Positions 34,517 through 42,753 are shown, counted from the stretch's first letter. The stretch: DNA of 64,000 bases from Natrinema sp. DC36 (GCF_020405225.1 NZ_CP084472.1:434001-498000); one strand, 5' to 3'. Numbers and translations: made by a program. The notes: generated by a model from the sequence alone, not told the origin.

Positions 34517-34945
34517 ATGAGTACTCAGGCGACGGAAGATCGTATTCTCGAGGTTCTCGAAGAGGACGCACAGGCGTCCTACGCCGAGATCGCCGACCGG
34601 GCGAACGTCTCGAAACCGACGGTGCGGAAGTATATCAACCAGCTCGAGGAGGACGGCGTCATCATCGGCTACTCGGCCGACATCGACCCGAAGAAACTCT
34701 CGAGCCAGACGATCGCCCTGGTCGGGCTCGACGTCGCGAGCGAACGCTACGTCGAGGCGACGCAGGCGATCAAGGACCTCGAGGAGGTCGAGGCGCTATA
34801 CAGCTCCAGCGGAGATCACATGCTGATGGCGGAAGTGCGCGCCGAGGACGGCGACTCGCTGGGCGAGATCATCTCGGAGGAACTGCTCGAAATCGACGGC
34901 GTCACCGCGGCGCATCCCTCGTTCCTGCAGGAGCGATTGAAGTAG
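34517..34945 (+). CDS. Lrp/AsnC-family transcription regulator
   Basis: A 142-residue regulator. The N-terminal HTH is TEDRILEVLEEDAQASYAEIADRANVSKPTVRKYINQLEEDGVIIGYSADIDPKKL, and the C-terminal RAM/ACT-like domain reads TIALVGLDVASERYVEATQAIKDLEEVEALYSSSGDHMLMAEVRAEDGDSLGEIISEELLEIDGVTAAHPSFLQERLK. Haloarchaeal LrpA1/Trh-type proteins regulate amino acid and central metabolism genes. The short length and start fit a leaderless transcript. It stands between divergent small membrane and SRPBCC genes. Confidence 0.9.
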   Translation: MSTQATEDRILEVLEEDAQASYAEIADRANVSKPTVRKYINQLEEDGVIIGYSADIDPKKLSSQTIALVGLDVASERYVEATQAIKDLEEVEALYSSSGDHMLMAEVRAEDGDSLGEIISEELLEIDGVTAAHPSFLQERLK

Positions 34946-35023
34946 GTCGCTCGACTCTCGTCTCCGCCGTCGCCGTTCGTGGGACGAACGTTTTCCCGCT
35001 GGCCGTCGTAGGACCCACGAGCG

Positions 35024-35503
35024 ATGCCGACGTACGAACGCGAAACGACTGTCAATTCACCGTTCGACGACGTCTGGGCGTTTCATTCACAGGTGTCCGG
35101 CCTCGAGGCGGTGACGCCGGACTGGTTGGATCTGCGCGTCGAGCGCGTGATCGGCCCCGACGGCGAGCCAGATCCGAACGTGCTCGAGCCCGGCTCGGAA
35201 GTCGCGCTTTCGATGCGCCCGTTCGGGGTGGGGCCGCGCCAGCACTGGACCTCGGTGATCACGGACCGCGAGCGCGACGAGGGAGCGGCGTACTTCCGCG
35301 ACGAGATGGTCCACGGCCCGTTCGATCGGTGGGTGCACACGCACAGCTTCTTCGCCGACGGGGATCGGACGGTCGTCCGGGATCGAGTCGAGTACGAGCT
35401 ACCGTTCGGCCGCCTCGGCGACGCGATTGAACCTGTCTCGAAACCGGGCTTTACGGCCATGTTTCGGGCCCGCCACCGGCTGGCGAAAGCGCGACTCGAG
35501 TGA
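35024..35503 (+). CDS. SRPBCC (START-like) family protein
   Basis: A 159-residue helix-grip fold protein: MPTYERETTVNSPFDDVWAFHSQVSGLEAVTPDW, then VALSMRPFGVGPRQHWTSVITDRE and RDEMVHGPFDRWVHTHSFFADGDRTVVRDRVEYELPFGRL. The ligand cavity of this fold carries hydrophobic molecules, and the SxxEVWxFxxD-like start is a polyketide-cyclase/SRPBCC signature. The function is unknown. Cytosolic; a second protein of this fold is at 60816. Confidence 0.78.
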   Translation: MPTYERETTVNSPFDDVWAFHSQVSGLEAVTPDWLDLRVERVIGPDGEPDPNVLEPGSEVALSMRPFGVGPRQHWTSVITDRERDEGAAYFRDEMVHGPFDRWVHTHSFFADGDRTVVRDRVEYELPFGRLGDAIEPVSKPGFTAMFRARHRLAKARLE

Positions 35504-35593
35504 GCGGCGCTCCCGGTGCCCTCGAGCGAGAGCGCGTTCGGATTCGACGCCCGAACCACGTCGGTTTTGACCGCTGGCTCCGTAGCGCGGCGT

Positions 35594-36190
35594 ATGAGTG
35601 AACGCGACGGGCTCGAGCGACGGCGGCTGCTGGGCGCGCTCGGGGTCGGCGCGGCCGGGGGAATTGCCGGTTGTCTCGACGGCGGGTCCGCGGACGACGG
35701 AGACGACGGTCCACCGCCACAGGTGTACGAGCCCTCGATCGAGGGCGTCGAGGAGGGACCGGTCGAGTTGACTGAGTCACAACGGTGTGATGTCTGCGGG
35801 ATGACGGTGACGGATTCCTTCGGCACGAGCCAGCTCGTTCACGAAAACGGGCTGGCAGCCGCCTTCGACTCGCCGGGCTGTCTGTTCGCGTACACGGTGT
35901 CGTCGACTCCCGACTCGCCGATCGCGGGTGCCTGGACGACCGATTACGAAACCGGGGATCTCATCGATGCGACCGCGGCGCATTTCGTCCTGATCACGGA
36001 CAAAGAGGCGGCCGACGACCCGATGGGGATCGATCCGCGCCCGTACGCCGAGCGCGAGGACGCCGTCGCCTTCCTCGAGGAGTGGGAGTCGGAGGACCTG
36101 ACGCCCGAGGAGGATATCATCGTCGGACTCGAGGATGTCGATATGGAAATCGCGGTGATCTACCGCGAGAGCCGGCTCCCCGACGAGTAA
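35594..36190 (+). CDS. NosL-like copper-binding lipoprotein
   Basis: A 198-residue lipoprotein starting MSERDGLERRRLLGALGVGAAGGIAGC, a Tat-like signal with a lipobox Cys. The mature part carries the NosL hallmark CDVCGMTVTD (CxxCGM) and SPGCLFAYT, with HENGLAAAFDSPGC in between. NosL delivers Cu(I) to nitrous oxide reductase NosZ. No nos, pcoA or cytochrome oxidase genes are in the window, so it may serve another copper enzyme; the blue copper protein 1.4 kb downstream (37585) is worth considering. Anchored outside the cell. Confidence 0.85.
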   Translation: MSERDGLERRRLLGALGVGAAGGIAGCLDGGSADDGDDGPPPQVYEPSIEGVEEGPVELTESQRCDVCGMTVTDSFGTSQLVHENGLAAAFDSPGCLFAYTVSSTPDSPIAGAWTTDYETGDLIDATAAHFVLITDKEAADDPMGIDPRPYAEREDAVAFLEEWESEDLTPEEDIIVGLEDVDMEIAVIYRESRLPDE

Positions 36191-36241
36191 CGGCTCGATC
36201 GTTCCGGTACTCGTTTGCGCCAGGAGGCGAGTGGACACGAC

Positions 36242-37144
36242 GTGAACGTCGATCTCGAGGTCACGCCGGCGCTCGCGGTCGCGTTCGCGGTCTTCGCGGC
36301 GAGCACCAGCGCGATCCTCGTACGCTGGAGCGCGGCGCCGAGTTCGGTGGCGGCCTTCTACCGCGTGCTCTTCACGACGGTGCTCGTCGCCCCCATCGCC
36401 CTGACCCGGCATCGCGCAGCCTTCGCGCGCTTATCGCGACGTGACCTCGCTGGCGCCACCGTCGCCGGCGTCGCGCTGGCGATCCACTTCGCCGCCTGGT
36501 TCGAGAGTCTTTCCCACACCAGCGTCGCAGCGAGCGTCACGATCGTTCAGGTTCAGCCGGTCTTCGTGGCTCTCGGCGCGGGGCTCTTCCTGGGTGAACG
36601 GATCAGCCGCGCAACGGTGGTCGGCATCGTCGTCGCGATCGCGGGGGCCGGCGCGATGTCGCTGGGCGGTGCGGGCCACGCGGCCCTCTCCGGCGCGACG
36701 GTGTACGGCAATTCGCTCGCGCTGCTGGGCGCGGTGACCGTCGCCTGCTACACGCTCGCCGGCCGCTCGATCCGCCAGCGCGTCCCGGTGTTTCCCTACG
36801 TGACCGTCGTCTACGGCGCTTGCGTGTTCACCCTGTTCCTCCTCGTGGGTGTGCAAGGTCACTCCTACGTCGGCTACCCCCCTCGAGAGTGGCTCCTCTT
36901 CCTCGGGCTGGCCGTCGGTCCGGGCGTCTTCGGTCACACGGTGAGCAACTGGGTTCTCGAGCACCTCGAGTCGGTCGTCGTCAGCGTCGCCTGGCTCGGC
37001 GAGCCGGTGGGCGCAACCCTGCTCGCGCTCGTCTTGCTCGCGGAGGTTCCCGACGCGATCACGGTCGCCGGCGGTCTCGTCGTGATCGCAGGGGTCGCCG
37101 TGACGACGCTCGAGCGTGAGCGTCGCGGCGAGGCGGTGGACTGA
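36242..37144 (+). CDS. EamA/DMT-family transporter
   Basis: A roughly 300-residue permease with two EamA repeats of five helices: LAVAFAVFAASTSAILVRWSAAPSSVAAFYRVLFTTVLVAPIAL, LAGATVAGVALAIHFAAWFESLSHTSVAASVTIVQVQPVFVALGAGLFLGERISRATVVGIVVAIAGAGAMSLG, then the second half up to SVVVSVAWLGEPVGATLLALVLLAEVPDAITVAGGLVVIAGVAVTTLE. Drug/metabolite exporters of this family move amino acids or metabolites. Here a GTG at 36242 (VNVDLEVTP) is chosen; a TTG at 36215 would add nine polar residues. Confidence 0.82.
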   Translation: MNVDLEVTPALAVAFAVFAASTSAILVRWSAAPSSVAAFYRVLFTTVLVAPIALTRHRAAFARLSRRDLAGATVAGVALAIHFAAWFESLSHTSVAASVTIVQVQPVFVALGAGLFLGERISRATVVGIVVAIAGAGAMSLGGAGHAALSGATVYGNSLALLGAVTVACYTLAGRSIRQRVPVFPYVTVVYGACVFTLFLLVGVQGHSYVGYPPREWLLFLGLAVGPGVFGHTVSNWVLEHLESVVVSVAWLGEPVGATLLALVLLAEVPDAITVAGGLVVIAGVAVTTLERERRGEAVD

Positions 37145-37242
37145 GGGGAGTGGTTCGAAGCCGACCGATCCGTTCGTGCCAGCGACGATGGCCGTCCGTG
37201 CCACTTTCATTACCGCGGGCGTGGTCCGTGCGACTGGTGGTC

Positions 37243-37545
37243 ATGATGTCCGAACAGGAGCTGGCCGAGTTCCTCATACTCCGATCGCTCGACGAACCGA
37301 TTACCGAGGACGAACTCGAGGCCGCGGGTGAACAGTCCGGACAGGCGCTAGAAGAGCTACGAGACGAGGGATTCGAGATCCGATGGGTCGAGTCCGAGGT
37401 GATGACGAACGAAGACGGGCACGTAACGGGGGCGTTCTGTCACTACGAGGGGGACGACGAGGAGACGATCCGCGAACACGCCGATCGAGCCGGCCTCCCC
37501 GCGACGCGAATCGATCGGCGAGGGGAGCCACTCGAGGGCGAGTAG
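37243..37545 (+). CDS. DUF4242-like (nickel-binding-like) protein
   Basis: A 100-residue protein. The first half is an HTH-like acidic helix-rich piece (MMSEQELAEFLILRSLDEPITEDELEAAGEQSGQALEELRDEGFE). The second half, IRWVESEVMTNEDGHVTGAFCHYEGDDEETIREHADRAGLPATRIDRRGEPL, matches the core of DUF4242 (ferredoxin-like, with Y/HE-D..I..HA..AG.P...I). The His/Cys residues in these families are thought to bind a metal. Function unknown. Confidence 0.65.
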   Translation: MMSEQELAEFLILRSLDEPITEDELEAAGEQSGQALEELRDEGFEIRWVESEVMTNEDGHVTGAFCHYEGDDEETIREHADRAGLPATRIDRRGEPLEGE

Positions 37546-37584
37546 CGACGTACGAAAAAGCGAACGGGCGGTGAGTCGACCGTC

Positions 37585-38892
37585 TCAGTTGCTCCCGGCC
37601 GTTTCGTTCTCGGCCGTCTCAACGGTCTCGTTACCGTCCACGTCAGTGGTCTCGTTACCATCCGCGTCAGTAGTCTCGTTGCCGCCCGTAGTAACCGTCA
37701 CGTTACCGTCCGTTTCGGTCGTCGCGTCCTCGGCGTCGGCCATCTCGTCACCCGCACCGGCGACCGAAACCTCGCCGATCGCGTCGAGTTGCGACTGGTC
37801 GAGGTAGACGGCCATCTCCTCTTTCGCGACGAATGTGACGGTCTGCGTCTCGCCCACCTCGTCGGTGAAGTCCGATCGGAGGTACGTGTTCCACTCGTTG
37901 GTGTCGCCGCCGCTGGCGATCACGAAGTTGTGTCCGGGGAGCGGTTCGTAGTGTCTGTTCTCTCCCTCCGGCTCGAGGCGACCGATCGTGTTCTCCCACT
38001 CGACGGCGTAGGTCTCTCCCGCCTCGAATTCGAGCGTCGGGTTCGTCTCGTCGGCGATCGCGTCGGGCTCCTGACCGACCCACTGGCCGTCCTCGAGGCG
38101 CATCGAGTAGGTCCCGCTCGGTTCACCGGGGTCAATGGGGGGTACCGTGACGGTAACTTCCTGATCGTCGCCGTCGATCGTTACCGTATCCGTAACCCGC
38201 TCGTGGCCGTACGTCCAGGCCTCGAGTTCGTACTCGCCGTTCTCGAGCATGTCGAAGCGGGCGACCGCCATCTCGTCTTCCGCCTGCTCCGTCGGATCCG
38301 GCCGACCGGCGATGTTCGAGAACGAGTGCATCCCGTCGAGATATACCTCCGCCCCGAGGGGTTCGCCCGCTTCGTTCTCGACGTGGACTACCAGTTCGTG
38401 GACGTCGCCGGGCTGAATCACCTCGATCGGACCGCGCATCTGGGCCGGATGGGGCATACAGAAGTACTCCTCCATCTCCTCGCTGGCCGTGAACTGCAGG
38501 GACGTCGTCGCTCCCTGTTCGGTCAGCGACTCGGTGGTCTCGAGTATCTCGGCGTCATCGTCCAGCGCGCTGCCCGCGGTGATGTTGAAGTTGTGCGTCG
38601 CGCCGTCGCCGTTCGTCCAGATGACCTCGTGTTGTTCGCCCTCGATCAGTCGCAGCGGCGGGTTGGACTTGGCATCGATCTCGTGGGGTGCGACGCCCAC
38701 CCAGCCGCCGACGATGCCGAGTATCTGGAACGTCCGCCCCTCGCCGTCGTTTTGCACCGCCGGAAGCAGGAAGTCGATCTCGTCCCGGTACGCGCTCGCG
38801 CTGCCGGCGGCGGCCGTTCCGGCGAGCGCCGCCGTCCCTTGCAACAGCCTGCGGCGCGAGACGTCGTCGCGTGAACGTTGTTCGTTCGTCAT
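37585..38892 (-). CDS. Tat-exported double-cupredoxin protein (blue copper)
   Basis: A 435-residue protein with the Tat signal SRRRLLQG at 12-19 followed by an Ala-rich stretch. Domain 1 (about 50-160) is a type-1 copper cupredoxin: His100 in GDGATHNFNI, then Cys145-x2-His148-x3-Met152 in YFCMPHPAQMRG, the classical ligand set. A beta-sandwich carboxypeptidase-regulatory-like domain follows (about 165-255, ELVVHVENEAGEPLGAEVYLDG). Domain 2 (about 260-370) copies domain 1 in plan (WVG, NP-L, GE---V-W, HNFVI) but has lost Cys/His/Met. The acidic tail repeats ETTDADGN, ETTDVDGN. Last gene of the PQQ operon, 30 bases after the dehydrogenase; likely its electron acceptor outside the membrane. Confidence 0.85.
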   Translation of the reverse strand: MTNEQRSRDDVSRRRLLQGTAALAGTAAAGSASAYRDEIDFLLPAVQNDGEGRTFQILGIVGGWVGVAPHEIDAKSNPPLRLIEGEQHEVIWTNGDGATHNFNITAGSALDDDAEILETTESLTEQGATTSLQFTASEEMEEYFCMPHPAQMRGPIEVIQPGDVHELVVHVENEAGEPLGAEVYLDGMHSFSNIAGRPDPTEQAEDEMAVARFDMLENGEYELEAWTYGHERVTDTVTIDGDDQEVTVTVPPIDPGEPSGTYSMRLEDGQWVGQEPDAIADETNPTLEFEAGETYAVEWENTIGRLEPEGENRHYEPLPGHNFVIASGGDTNEWNTYLRSDFTDEVGETQTVTFVAKEEMAVYLDQSQLDAIGEVSVAGAGDEMADAEDATTETDGNVTVTTGGNETTDADGNETTDVDGNETVETAENETAGSN

Positions 38893-38922
38893 GGTTGTAT
38901 CGTGTGATTGGTTGGTCGTCTC

Positions 38923-40632
38923 TCAGTTCCCCATCGAGAACACGGCGAGCGTGTCGCCGCGCGGTCCCTGGCGGAGCCAGCCGCTGCCGCCGACCTGGAC
39001 GGCGACGTACTGCTTTTCCGTCCCAGGGTCGTACCAGCTCATCGGCGAAGCGCTGATCGGCACGTCGAACTGGTGCTCCCAGAGGCGATCGCCGCTCTCG
39101 CCGTCGTAGGCGACGAGATTGCCGTTCTGCGTGCCGTTGAACACGATCCCCGTCGCGGTCGACATCGATCCGCCCCACATGTAGATTCGGTCCTCGCTCT
39201 CGATCCAGTCGCGCCAGACGCGCTCGCCCGTCGCCGGATCGACCGCCGCGAAGGCGGTGATCGCGCCGTTCCACTCGTCGGGGAACTCGCTGGCCGGGTC
39301 GTCCAGCCCGCCGCCCCAGTAGGGGTTGCCCTGATCGTACTCCTCGTAGCGCCAGTAGAGATCCTGCGGGAAGTTCTGGTGGACGACGTACACGTACCCC
39401 GTCGCCGGGTTGTACGACGGCGGCTGCCAGTCGTTGCCGCCCGGCGCGCCGGGAACGAACGGCGTCCGTTCGTCCTGGCTGATGTGAGGTATCATCTTCC
39501 ACATATTGATGTGTTGGCTGATCTCCTGACTGCGCTCGTGGAGTTTGCCGGACTCGGCGTCCAACATGTAGACCCACCCGGACTTGTCGGAGCTGACGAC
39601 CATGTCCATCGACTCGCCGTCGACTTCCACGCCGCGGACCAGCACCCGCGGCGCGGCCGCGTCGTAGTCCCAGACGTCGTGGGGACTGCTCTGGAATCCC
39701 CACTCCCTGCTGCCGTCCTCGAGGTTCAGCGTGAGCGTCCCACAGGTAGGGAAGTTCGGTCCCGGTCGGACGGTCCCGTCGAAGTCGGGGCCGGGATTCG
39801 CCACCGGCGAGTGAAGGACGCCGCGCTCCTCGTCGATCGTCGGCGTCATCCAGCTCGTCCCGCAGCCGTGGTCCCGGCTCGCACCGATCCACTCCTCTTC
39901 GGGGAGGGTCGTCGTCTGCCACCCTATCTCGCCGCTTTCGGCGTCAAGACTGGCGATGAATCCCTGAACGCCGTACTCGCCGCCGGCGCTCCCCGTGTAG
40001 ATCGTTCCATCCTGGATTACGGGGGCCCACGTCGCGGAGTAGCCCTCCGTGTGATCCGCCGTCTGCGTGTACCAGACCTCCTCGCCGGTGTAGCGATCCA
40101 GCGCGATGACGCCCGAGTCGAGCGTCGTCATGTACACCTTGTCGCCGAGGACGGCGGCCCCGCGATTGTTGTCGTCACAGCAGAGCTCGATCCCGATCGG
40201 CGGCGCGTAGGTGTAGCTCCAGAGGACCTCCCCCTCGCGGGGATCGATCGCCTTCATGTGGTTGGGCCCGTTCGTCTGGTACATGACCGGCGGGTCTCCC
40301 GGGACGACGATTGGCGTCCCCTCCATGCTCGAGCCGGTCCCGACCGGCAGCTCGTACTCGAGCTCGAGGTCACCGACGTTCTCGGGCGTGATGGTGTCGG
40401 CGGGTGTGGCCCGGTGCTGTTCGTAGTTCCCGCCGTACATGAGCCACGACTCGGGATCGTCCCCGGTGTTGCTCAGCATCTCCTGATCGACATCCACCTC
40501 GGGGATTCGGTCGGTGTCGTGCTGTTCGGTGACCGCCTCCTCGGGGCCTCCGACCAGGGTATAGCCGTCTTCGATTTCTCGCAGTTCGATATCGCGCGCG
40601 GCCTGAACGGCCCTGTCGTTGCGTAGTGCCAT
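38923..40632 (-). CDS. PQQ-dependent alcohol/methanol dehydrogenase-like quinoprotein
   Basis: A 569-residue eight-bladed beta-propeller of the quinoprotein alcohol dehydrogenase family. Family marks in order: vicinal Cys151-Cys152 in IELCCDDNNRG (the disulfide next to PQQ), Glu219 in SAGGEYGVQGF (metal ligand, as in GGEFG of MxaF), Asn279 in VANPGP (metal ligand), and His318-Asp319-x-Trp-Asp322-Tyr-Asp324 in SPHDVWDYDA. Asp322 is the catalytic base, and the extra Asp two residues later is the signature of lanthanide-dependent (XoxF/ExaF) enzymes. The end (MWGGSMSTATGIVFNG, QYVAVQVGGSGW) also matches. It oxidises alcohols using PQQ. No signal peptide is visible, unlike bacterial homologues. 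No cytochrome domain. Middle gene of a three-gene operon. Confidence 0.88.
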   Translation of the reverse strand: MALRNDRAVQAARDIELREIEDGYTLVGGPEEAVTEQHDTDRIPEVDVDQEMLSNTGDDPESWLMYGGNYEQHRATPADTITPENVGDLELEYELPVGTGSSMEGTPIVVPGDPPVMYQTNGPNHMKAIDPREGEVLWSYTYAPPIGIELCCDDNNRGAAVLGDKVYMTTLDSGVIALDRYTGEEVWYTQTADHTEGYSATWAPVIQDGTIYTGSAGGEYGVQGFIASLDAESGEIGWQTTTLPEEEWIGASRDHGCGTSWMTPTIDEERGVLHSPVANPGPDFDGTVRPGPNFPTCGTLTLNLEDGSREWGFQSSPHDVWDYDAAAPRVLVRGVEVDGESMDMVVSSDKSGWVYMLDAESGKLHERSQEISQHINMWKMIPHISQDERTPFVPGAPGGNDWQPPSYNPATGYVYVVHQNFPQDLYWRYEEYDQGNPYWGGGLDDPASEFPDEWNGAITAFAAVDPATGERVWRDWIESEDRIYMWGGSMSTATGIVFNGTQNGNLVAYDGESGDRLWEHQFDVPISASPMSWYDPGTEKQYVAVQVGGSGWLRQGPRGDTLAVFSMGN

Positions 40633-40638
40633 ACGGAA

Positions 40639-41541
40639 TCACCTCAGTTTGCTCGGAGCGCGCACGTCGTCTCTGATGTAGAAGACGGTGTGCAGCAACT
40701 CCTCCTGGCTGACGATCTGGACGGCCGAGCCCGCGGTGAGCGCGGCGGTCAGCTGTTCGTCCGTGAACTTCCCGTCCCCGGCGAGGTCGCACGCAGCGGT
40801 CGCCGTCACGAACAGCCCGCCCAGCATCGCCTTGACGTACCTGACCGCGTCGTCGAGGATTTCATCGGTGATCATTACCTCGTTCTGCCAGAGGTGTCTG
40901 TCGAGCCCGCGGATCCACAGCAGCGCCCCGCCCATCGCGCGCTGGTGGAGCGGCGGGACGGTCTCCGTCTCGAACTCGACGCCGTCCGGAATCTGGTTCG
41001 ACGGGACCCAGCGGGCGAGCCGCTCGTCGTTATTCGCCACGTCGAGCAACAGTGCCGTCTTCTCCGACTCGTCGAACCCGACGTCGTCGAGCGACGACGA
41101 CAGGGGGTCCGCGAGGAGGAGTTCGCGCGCCGTGGTCTCGATGTGGTCCGCCGTGAACCGCGGCAGGTTCTCGTCGAGACTCTCGAAGAAGCCCACCTCG
41201 AGCAGGTGGTCGTACAGTCGCCAGCCGGGCGCTGCGACGTCGGTATACAGTCCGCTCGGTTCGTCCGGGACGCCGACATCGCGAACGGCCGGTAACTCGC
41301 TGATTTCGTCCGCGATGGTCTCGCGTTCTCGCTCGAGCAACTCGCGATCGAGTCGCCCGGCGAGGTCGGCCCGGATCGTCTCGCCTCGAGAGGCGAACGC
41401 CGAGTCGGACCGCGGTTCGATCTGTCCGGCGAGTAGCTCCCACGTTACCGCCCCGTCCCCTGGGGTGTCGACGCCGAGAGCCGTCGCCAGATCGCGTTGT
41501 TCCGCGACCGTCATATCTGACGCAGTGGATATTTGTGTCAT
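40639..41541 (-). CDS. Unrecognised 300-aa protein, first gene of the PQQ dehydrogenase operon
   Basis: A 300-residue soluble protein with no family I can name. It is largely alpha-helical: a Leu/Glu-rich region 55-85 (IRADLAGRLDRELLERERETIADEIS), another helical part 130-180 (FTADHIETTARELLLADPL, SEKTALLLDVANNDERLARWVPSNQ), then PPLHQRAMGGALLWIRGLDRHLWQNEVMITDEILDDAVRYVKAMLGGLF. Near the end CDLAGDGKFTDEQL (251-264) looks like an EF-hand-type loop, though imperfect. No signal or membrane segment. Its stop is six bases before the PQQ dehydrogenase, so it is co-translated with it; possibly an accessory, metal- or PQQ-handling partner. The ATG at 41541 is used; one at 41514 is an alternative. 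Confidence 0.75.
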   Translation of the reverse strand: MTQISTASDMTVAEQRDLATALGVDTPGDGAVTWELLAGQIEPRSDSAFASRGETIRADLAGRLDRELLERERETIADEISELPAVRDVGVPDEPSGLYTDVAAPGWRLYDHLLEVGFFESLDENLPRFTADHIETTARELLLADPLSSSLDDVGFDESEKTALLLDVANNDERLARWVPSNQIPDGVEFETETVPPLHQRAMGGALLWIRGLDRHLWQNEVMITDEILDDAVRYVKAMLGGLFVTATAACDLAGDGKFTDEQLTAALTAGSAVQIVSQEELLHTVFYIRDDVRAPSKLR

Positions 41542-41724
41542 GATACCACGCCACAAAGAACTCCATTACGTGTTTTGATAATGCTTACCAATGAATTCCG
41601 GATTGCTACGGACTGTCTAAATGAAAGTGAGACTGCGATAGATAAAGTTGCGGACAGAGTCGGTTTCGTTCGTTCGATCCTCGTCGCACGCGGCGACCAG
41701 CCCCCAGAGCGGACGGGATCCGAT

Positions 41725-42753
41725 ATGGAGTCAGTTACCGACTGTAGTGGTCGCCTTCCCGAAACGAGCACCGTGTCTTGCCACACCCGATCGGAACAGC
41801 GGATCGTCACCGCCGCTGCCGAACGTAACTTCCACGGCGCGATTACGGCAGCAGTTTTTCACCGTTCGGCGCGTACCGATCGACAGTGGTGGCCGGTGAT
41901 CGATCTTCCCGACGTCCTCGCGCGACTCGAGCAGCCCGCGTACACCGGTGAAAACCGGTGTCTCCCGTGTACGGCGGTCAACGTCGTCATCGCGATTACG
42001 CTCGCGGTCGGGCTCGGCGTCGCGACCACCGCACCCGTCGGCGCACTCGCGCTCACCGTTTTTCTGGGACTCATCGGCCTCCGCGGTTACCTCGTTCCGG
42101 GGACCCCGACGATCACTCGACGGTATTTTCCGGATCGCCTTCTCACCGTGTTCGGCAAATCTCCGCCGGACGTCCCGACAGTCGAGACGGTCTCACCCGA
42201 CGCCCTCGAGACCGTTCTAACCGCCACCAGCGTCGCAACTGAGCGAGGGGGCGAGATCGAACTGACGCCGTCCTTTCGGCAGCAGTGGAACGAGCGACTA
42301 CCGCGCGACGGCGCTCTCGAACCGTGTTCGGACGACGTGCGGTCGATGCTCGGCGCGGACGAAATCAGGCGACTCGGCGACGCGTCGTACGTTCTCGACG
42401 GGCGAAAGCAGATCCGATGGGAGTCGATCGCCGCGCTCGCGGCGGACGCGGCCGCGGCGACCGAACTCCGAACGCGGCTCGAGGGATGGGAAACACTCGA
42501 GGTCGACGAGCGTCGCGACCTCCTGACGGGACTGCGACTGCTCCGGGACCGCTGTCCGGCCTGCGACGGCGGGGTGACGACGACGGCCGAGCGACTCGAG
42601 CACTGCTGTCGGAAGCCTCGCGTGGGGATTCGATCCGTCTGCGAGGAGTGTGATCGACCGGTGGTCGAGGTCGTTGGTACCGAATCGAGCGCCGATCCGT
42701 GGCTCGAGTTGGCCGGGGTGACGGTCGCGGACGACTCGACATCGAAACCGTAA
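41725..42753 (+). CDS. Membrane protein with C-terminal zinc ribbon
   Basis: A 342-residue protein if started at 41725 (MESVTDCSGRLP); an earlier Met at 41581 is possible but the AT-rich region looks non-coding. Two hydrophobic segments (AVNVVIAITLAVGLGVATTAPVGALAL, VFLGLIGLRGYLV) sit near residue 85-130 just after a CLPCTAVN knuckle (GENRCLPCTAV). A soluble helical region follows (SMLGADEIRRLGDASYVLDGRKQIRWESIAAL), then Zn-binding Cys pairs CPACDGG, HCC, and CEECD. Seen in haloarchaea as a conserved family of unknown role. The metal ribbons may contact nucleic acid or protein. Confidence 0.7.
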   Translation: MESVTDCSGRLPETSTVSCHTRSEQRIVTAAAERNFHGAITAAVFHRSARTDRQWWPVIDLPDVLARLEQPAYTGENRCLPCTAVNVVIAITLAVGLGVATTAPVGALALTVFLGLIGLRGYLVPGTPTITRRYFPDRLLTVFGKSPPDVPTVETVSPDALETVLTATSVATERGGEIELTPSFRQQWNERLPRDGALEPCSDDVRSMLGADEIRRLGDASYVLDGRKQIRWESIAALAADAAAATELRTRLEGWETLEVDERRDLLTGLRLLRDRCPACDGGVTTTAERLEHCCRKPRVGIRSVCEECDRPVVEVVGTESSADPWLELAGVTVADDSTSKP

